From Asticcacaulis sp. UBA2476 (GTDB taxonomy: Bacteria; Pseudomonadota; Alphaproteobacteria; Caulobacterales; Caulobacteraceae), in assembly GCA_002342035.1 (NCBI GenBank), contig DDPE01000017.1, forward strand, positions 1-35,922: a DNA stretch of 35,922 nucleotides. Direction: 5' to 3'. The notes beneath the pieces were generated by a model, which saw only the letters and a list, made by a program, of their open reading frames with translations, was not told the DNA's origin and searched no databases. The translations under genes were made by a program, and so were the position numbers. Position 1 is the stretch's first letter; each line of letters starts with the position of its first letter. Shown in pieces: positions 30,654 to 35,922 of this stretch.

Positions 30654-32348
30654 GTGGCGGCACAGGGTCAGACACTCAATATTACCCAGCAGGGCGGAGG
30701 TTTCCTTCAGCGCTTTGGCATAGGCCGTCTGGCCGCCATCGTGGGCGTGTCGATTGGCATCGCTGCGGTTCTGGCGGCCGTCATGCTGCATTTTGCCGCC
30801 CAGCCGCAATCCTTGTTGTTTTCCAACCTTGACCTCAAAGAAGCCTCGGAAATCACGGCGGCGCTGGATCAGGCCGGTATCAAATATTCTGCCAAGGGCG
30901 ATGGATCGACCATTATGGTCGAGCGCGATCAGGTCGCTACCGCCCGTCTGATGCTGGCCGAAAAGGGTATGCCGACGGCGGCATCTGTCGGTTATGAGAT
31001 TTTCGATAATGCCCCGGCGCTGGGCCAGACCGAATTTGTGCAGAACCTGAACGACAAGCGCGCCCTTGAAGGGGAACTCGCCCGCACCATTCGTTCGTTA
31101 AAAGGCGTGACCTCGGCGCGGGTGCATCTGGTCATGCCCAAGCGCCAGTTATTTGAAGAAGACGCCGCCCAACCCACCGCCTCCGTGGTGGTTGGGCTGT
31201 CGGGCCGTCAACTGACCGGCGATGAAGTGCGCTCGATCCGCAACCTTGTGGCGTCAGCCGTGCCGAACCTTAAGCCGTCAAACATCACGCTGGTCGATGA
31301 CAAAAACCGTCTGCTGGCGGCGGGCGGTGAGGATGATCCGGCGCTGGGAGCGGCGGGGGCTGAGCGCAAGAACGAGGTCGAAGAGACCTTACGTAAGCGC
31401 ATCAAGGATATTGTCGAAGGTGTGGTCGGCGTGGGCGCCGCCCGTGTGACCGTGACCGCAGAGCTTGATACCACCACCACGACCCGCAAACAGGAACAGT
31501 ATGATCCGGACGGTCAGGTGGTGCGCTCAACCAAGACCTCTGAAACCAATGATTCGTCCTCTCAGCCTGACCCGAATGGTGTGACCACGGCGGCCGCCAA
31601 TATTCCGGGTGGTCAGGAAGCGAATGGCGCTGCGACCGCGACCAACAGTTCCGGGGCGACCGAAGAAACCACCAATTTTGAAATTTCCAACACCACTACG
31701 ACCGAAGTGACGGCACCGGGTCAGGTCAAAAAGCTGGCTGTGGCTGTGGTTGTGGACGGCGTGCTGACCCCGCCCGCAGGTGGTCAGGGCGCACCGGCCT
31801 ATGCGCCGCGCTCGGCTGAGGACATGGCAAAAATCGAAGAACTGGTGCGCGCCGCCGTGGGCATTAATGCCGAACGCGGCGATGTGATCTCGGTCGCCAA
31901 TGTCCGTTTCAGCCGCGATCCGGGTGAGATTGCCGAAGGTACGGGCGCTGCGGGCGGCATGTTTGATTTCGACAAAAACGACATCATGCGCGCCATTGAA
32001 ATGCTGATCCTGGCGATCGTGGCGATTATGATCATCTTCTTTGTGGCCCGTCCGCTGATGAAGTTCATCAACGGCACCGCAGGCCCCGGCGGCGCGGCAG
32101 GACTGCCCAATAACTTCACCGTCGCCCTGACGCCGGAGCAGGCGGCCATGTTGCCGGAAGCCCAACAGGCAGCCTTGGCGGCGCAGGCCGGTGGTCTGGC
32201 CCTGCCGGGAGCTGAAACCTCCAGCATCGATATGGCCAAGATCGAAGGTCAGGTGAAGGCCTCATCGGTGAAAAAGGTGTCTGAGTTCGTGGAGCGTCAC
32301 CCTGATGAGTCGGTGTCGATCCTGCGTAGCTGGCTGCACGAAAGCTAA
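30654..32348 (+). CDS. fliF: Flagellar MS-ring protein
   Basis: FliF forms the membrane ring on which the basal body, export apparatus and switch are built. The 564-residue product has TM1 near residues 26-46, a periplasmic ring-building domain starting LLFSNLDLKEASEITAAL with the YscJ/FliF segment LARTIRSLKGVTSARVHLV, a Thr/Ser-rich linker (about 275-350), and TM2 near 448-467 (LILAIVAIMIIFFVARPLM). The C-terminal cytoplasmic tail (VSEFVERHPDESVSILRSWL) binds FliG. It starts at GTG 30654 with GGGG 8 bases upstream. It is the first gene of fliF-fliG-fliH-fliN-flbD. Confidence 0.95.
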   Translation: MAAQGQTLNITQQGGGFLQRFGIGRLAAIVGVSIGIAAVLAAVMLHFAAQPQSLLFSNLDLKEASEITAALDQAGIKYSAKGDGSTIMVERDQVATARLMLAEKGMPTAASVGYEIFDNAPALGQTEFVQNLNDKRALEGELARTIRSLKGVTSARVHLVMPKRQLFEEDAAQPTASVVVGLSGRQLTGDEVRSIRNLVASAVPNLKPSNITLVDDKNRLLAAGGEDDPALGAAGAERKNEVEETLRKRIKDIVEGVVGVGAARVTVTAELDTTTTTRKQEQYDPDGQVVRSTKTSETNDSSSQPDPNGVTTAAANIPGGQEANGAATATNSSGATEETTNFEISNTTTTEVTAPGQVKKLAVAVVVDGVLTPPAGGQGAPAYAPRSAEDMAKIEELVRAAVGINAERGDVISVANVRFSRDPGEIAEGTGAAGGMFDFDKNDIMRAIEMLILAIVAIMIIFFVARPLMKFINGTAGPGGAAGLPNNFTVALTPEQAAMLPEAQQAALAAQAGGLALPGAETSSIDMAKIEGQVKASSVKKVSEFVERHPDESVSILRSWLHES

Positions 32349-32357
32349 GGGGCAGTC

Positions 32358-33380
32358 ATGGCGCGTAAGAATCTTATCGATGATGCCAAAAAGCTGAACG
32401 GGGTCGAAAAGGCCGCCGTGGTGTTACTGGCGCTGGGCGAAGACCATGTACAGTTGTGGCAGGCGCTCGACGAAGAGGAGATCAAGGAGATCTCTCAGGC
32501 CATGTCGGCGCTGGGGACCGTGACCTCGAACGTGGTCGAAGACCTGTTGTTGGAATTTGTCTCAAGCCTGAATAATGGCGGCATGATCATGGGCTCGTTC
32601 GAGCAGACCCAGAGAATGCTGGCCTCCTTCCTGCCGTCGGATAAGGTCGACGCCCTGATGGAAGAAATCAGAGGCCCGGCCGGCCGGACCATGTGGGATA
32701 AGCTCGGCAACGTGAATGAGGCGGTGCTGGCTAACTATTTGAAAAACGAATACCCGCAGACCGTTGCCGTGGTTCTGTCCAAGGTTAAAACCGACCACGC
32801 CGCCCGCGTTCTGGCTGCGTTGCCGGAAGATTTCGCCCTTGAGTGCGTGCAGCGGATGTTGCGTATGGAGCCGGTGCAGCGCGAAATCCTCGACAAGATC
32901 GAACAGACTTTGCGGGTCGAGTTCATGTCCAATCTGGCGCGGACCTCTAAGCGTGACAGTCATGAACTGATGGCCGAAATCTTCAACAATTTCGATCGTC
33001 AGACCGAAAGCCGGTTCATCACCTCCCTTGAGGAACGCAACCGCGAGTCGGCCGAGCGTATCCGCGCGCTGATGTTCGTGTTTGAGGATCTGTCCAAGCT
33101 TGATCCGGGCGGGGTGCAGACCTTGCTGCGGGCGGTCGAGAAAGACCAGTTGGCGATGGCCCTCAAGGGGGCGTCCGATGCGTTGCGCGATATGTTCATG
33201 TCCAACATGTCCGAACGCGCGGCTAAGATCATGCGCGATGATATGGATTCGATGGGGCCTGTGCGCCTTAAGGATGTTGACGGTGCGCAGATGGCCATGG
33301 TGCAGGTCGCCAAGGATTTGGCGGCTAAGGGCGAAATCATGCTGGCCGGTCAGGGAGGCGATGATGAGCTTATTTATTAG
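32358..33380 (+). CDS. fliG: Flagellar motor switch protein FliG
   Basis: FliG couples the stator to rotor rotation and holds the MS ring to the C ring. The 340-residue product has the N-terminal FliF-binding domain (LNGVEKAAVVLLALGED), a middle domain with EYPQT (residues 131-135) in place of the usual EHPQ, and a C-terminal torque domain. The charged torque helix is RIRALMFVFEDLSKLDPG. It follows fliF by 9 bases. Its downstream gap to fliH (150 bases) contains a modular palindromic repeat. Confidence 0.95.
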   Translation: MARKNLIDDAKKLNGVEKAAVVLLALGEDHVQLWQALDEEEIKEISQAMSALGTVTSNVVEDLLLEFVSSLNNGGMIMGSFEQTQRMLASFLPSDKVDALMEEIRGPAGRTMWDKLGNVNEAVLANYLKNEYPQTVAVVLSKVKTDHAARVLAALPEDFALECVQRMLRMEPVQREILDKIEQTLRVEFMSNLARTSKRDSHELMAEIFNNFDRQTESRFITSLEERNRESAERIRALMFVFEDLSKLDPGGVQTLLRAVEKDQLAMALKGASDALRDMFMSNMSERAAKIMRDDMDSMGPVRLKDVDGAQMAMVQVAKDLAAKGEIMLAGQGGDDELIY

Positions 33381-33390
33381 TTTTTCAACT

Positions 33391-33523
33391 TCCTCCTCCC
33401 CTGTTTACGGGGGAGGTGTCAGTACGCGCAGCGGACTGACGGAGGGGGCAATGGCGGCGGGTAATGCCCCCTCCGTCTTTTGCTAACGCAAAATCCACCT
33501 CCCCCGCTGTGCAGGGGAGGAGA
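33391..33523. repeat. Modular intergenic repeat, copy D, inside the fli operon
   Basis: This copy has a left arm CCTCCCCTG-TTTA-CGGGGGAGG (33395-33416), a central hairpin GACGGAGGGGGCAAT (33438-33452) with ATGCCCCCTCCGTC, and a right arm CTCCCCCGC/GCAGGGGAG (about 33499-33519). The GCGCAGCGG word before the central hairpin and the GGCGG loop match copy A. Unlike the other copies, it lies between genes read in the same direction, and its right arm contains GGGGAGG, the only ribosome site for fliH. Confidence 0.75.
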
Positions 33524-33530
33524 TATCGTC

Positions 33531-34178
33531 ATGACCCAGCCGGTTCATAAAAAATTCGATTTTGGCACCGTCTTTGGTGACGCCGGTCAGGTGACGCGTG
33601 CCCCGGTCCAAAAACGCAGCTACACCCCCGAAGAGGTCGAGACTTTACGTACCAACGCCTATCATGACGGTGAGCAATCGGCGCTGGCGCGCGCTCAGTT
33701 GGCGCAGGCGCAGGCGCTTCAGGCCCTGGCCGATGCGGCCCATCATGGCTTATCGCACCTTCAGGACGCCATCTCCAGACACAAGGCCGCCTGCGCGCAA
33801 TTGGCGCTGATTTGTGCGCAAAAAATCAGCGCAGAAGCCCTCAACCAGTTTCCCGAAGCGCCGCTCAAGGCAACATTAGAGGCCCTGACCCATGAGATCG
33901 ATACCGCCCCGCGTCTGGTGGTTTCGGTGCCTAATCCCGATGCGTCCCTGCAAGGGGCGGCGCGTGAAGCCGTGACCCTGGCGGGCTTTACGGGGGCTAT
34001 CACCTTTCGCACCTCAACCACCATGCCGGTTGGGGCGTTCGAGGTGATGTGGCCCGATGGCCGCGCCGAATTCGACCCTGAGCGCGTGCTGAACACACTC
34101 GATACCGCCCTGCGTGAAGCGCTGGCGGCGGATCAACACCATCATCAGGCCACACCGGCCATGAAAAGGGAGGCCTGA
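33531..34178 (+). CDS. fliH: Flagellar assembly protein FliH family (FlbE)
   Basis: FliH/FlbE binds the export ATPase FliI and links it to the C ring. From ATG 33531 (MTQPVHKKFDFGTVFGD) it has 215 residues. An N-terminal region is followed by an Ala/Gln-rich helical stretch (ALARAQLAQAQALQALADAA) and a C-terminal domain with the FliH-like VVSVPNPDASLQGAAREA and MPVGAFEVMWPDGRAEFDP, where the last part resembles GDCRIEWADG in enteric FliH. The frame is open to 33480, but those residues come from the repeat. GGGGAGG of the repeat is 10 bases before the ATG. In Caulobacter the gene at this place is called flbE. Confidence 0.88.
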   Translation: MTQPVHKKFDFGTVFGDAGQVTRAPVQKRSYTPEEVETLRTNAYHDGEQSALARAQLAQAQALQALADAAHHGLSHLQDAISRHKAACAQLALICAQKISAEALNQFPEAPLKATLEALTHEIDTAPRLVVSVPNPDASLQGAAREAVTLAGFTGAITFRTSTTMPVGAFEVMWPDGRAEFDPERVLNTLDTALREALAADQHHHQATPAMKREA

Positions 34179-34180
34179 CC

Positions 34181-34513
34181 ATGGCCGAGAACTTCTCACT
34201 GGAAGAATTTAGCGAAAACAATATGCCGGCTATGGGCGGCGAGGACGACGGCGATAAAACCGCGGCTGATCTGGCACCGGTGTTCGATGTCCCGGTCAAT
34301 ATCTCGGCGGTGCTGGGTAAGTCATATATGTCGGTGGCGCAACTGCTTAAGCTGGGGCAGGGCTCGATCCTTGAACTGGACCGCAAGGTCGGTGAGGCGA
34401 TTGATATCTATGTGAATAACCGGCTGGTGGCGCGCGGTGAAGTGGTGGTGGTCGATGAGCGCTTAGGCGTGACCATGACCGAAATCATCAAGTCCGAAGA
34501 CAGCAACAGCTAA
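34181..34513 (+). CDS. fliN: Flagellar motor switch protein FliN
   Basis: FliN forms the lower C ring of the motor and takes part in export and switching. The 110-residue product has an acidic N-terminal tail of about 35 residues. The SpoA/FliN core follows, with VFDVPVNISAVLGKSYMSV, LLKLGQGSILELDRKVGE and VNNRLVARGEVVVVDERLGV, then TEI. GGGAGG lies 7 bases before the ATG and the start is two bases after the fliH stop. flbD follows 17 bases later. Confidence 0.97.
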   Translation: MAENFSLEEFSENNMPAMGGEDDGDKTAADLAPVFDVPVNISAVLGKSYMSVAQLLKLGQGSILELDRKVGEAIDIYVNNRLVARGEVVVVDERLGVTMTEIIKSEDSNS

Positions 34514-34530
34514 CCGCAAAGGAAAAACCC

Positions 34531-35901
<1,371 letters not shown>

Positions 35902-35922
35902 TGAAATATATACTCCCCCAAC

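Noticed and set aside
31527..32165. 212-codon minus-strand ORF opposite fliF
   Set aside because: Shadow of fliF; His/Gly/Arg-rich composition and no homologous features.
33480..33530. Upstream start for fliH at 33480
   Set aside because: The added residues are encoded by the palindromic repeat and have no likeness to FliH; ATG 33531 has a good ribosome site.

Overview
The window looks like chromosomal DNA from an alphaproteobacterium of the Caulobacteraceae, most likely close to Asticcacaulis or Caulobacter. The evidence is the alphaproteobacterial hemC-hemD-mic60 order, a SciP (DUF1153) gene beside flgE, the Caulobacter-type order fliF-fliG-flbE(fliH)-fliN-flbD, a FlbD regulator with a degenerate receiver, and GC-rich coding DNA. 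There is no sign of phage, plasmid, CRISPR, IS transposase, rRNA or tRNA.

Positions 1-19978 are mostly housekeeping. They hold haem synthesis (hemC, hemD) with a Mic60-like membrane protein, tsaD-gpsA, an ATP-grasp enzyme divergent from an adenosine kinase-like PfkB kinase, a 2-hydroxyacid dehydrogenase, an exported SH3 protein, and unsaturated/type II fatty acid synthesis (fabA, fabB, fabI) with a small membrane protein between fabB and fabI. A minimal zincin, a small membrane protein and a VUT transporter, rmuC, def-fmt-truA, dapE and an MFS exporter follow.

Positions 19979-20345 hold no gene. They contain a near-consensus sigma70 promoter, with a GANTC methylation site on its -35 element, followed by about 315 bases rich in perfect inverted repeats. 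One predicted loop-loop contact joins two of the hairpins. This is the best candidate here for an undescribed structured RNA. A class III aminotransferase and a divergent GntR regulator come next.

Positions 22482-35901 are a flagellar block. flgK-flgL run left. fliK-flgD-flgE, then sciP, then fliF-fliG-fliH-fliN-flbD run right. Two divergent sigma54 promoters sit between flgK and fliK. Three similar GGCAG-type elements lie near the flgK, fliK and fliF promoter regions and could be FlbD sites. CtrA-like half sites lie upstream of sciP and fliF. The block thus seems to encode hook and basal-body parts together with two of their own regulators: SciP, which inhibits CtrA, and FlbD, which activates sigma54 promoters.

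The intergenic DNA is unusually rich in palindromic repeats. A modular four-hairpin element occurs in four copies, three of them between convergent genes and abutting stop codons, and one inside the fli operon where it supplies the fliH ribosome binding site. Other palindromes lie beside hemD, downstream of fabI, between flgD and flgE, and in the fliF leader.
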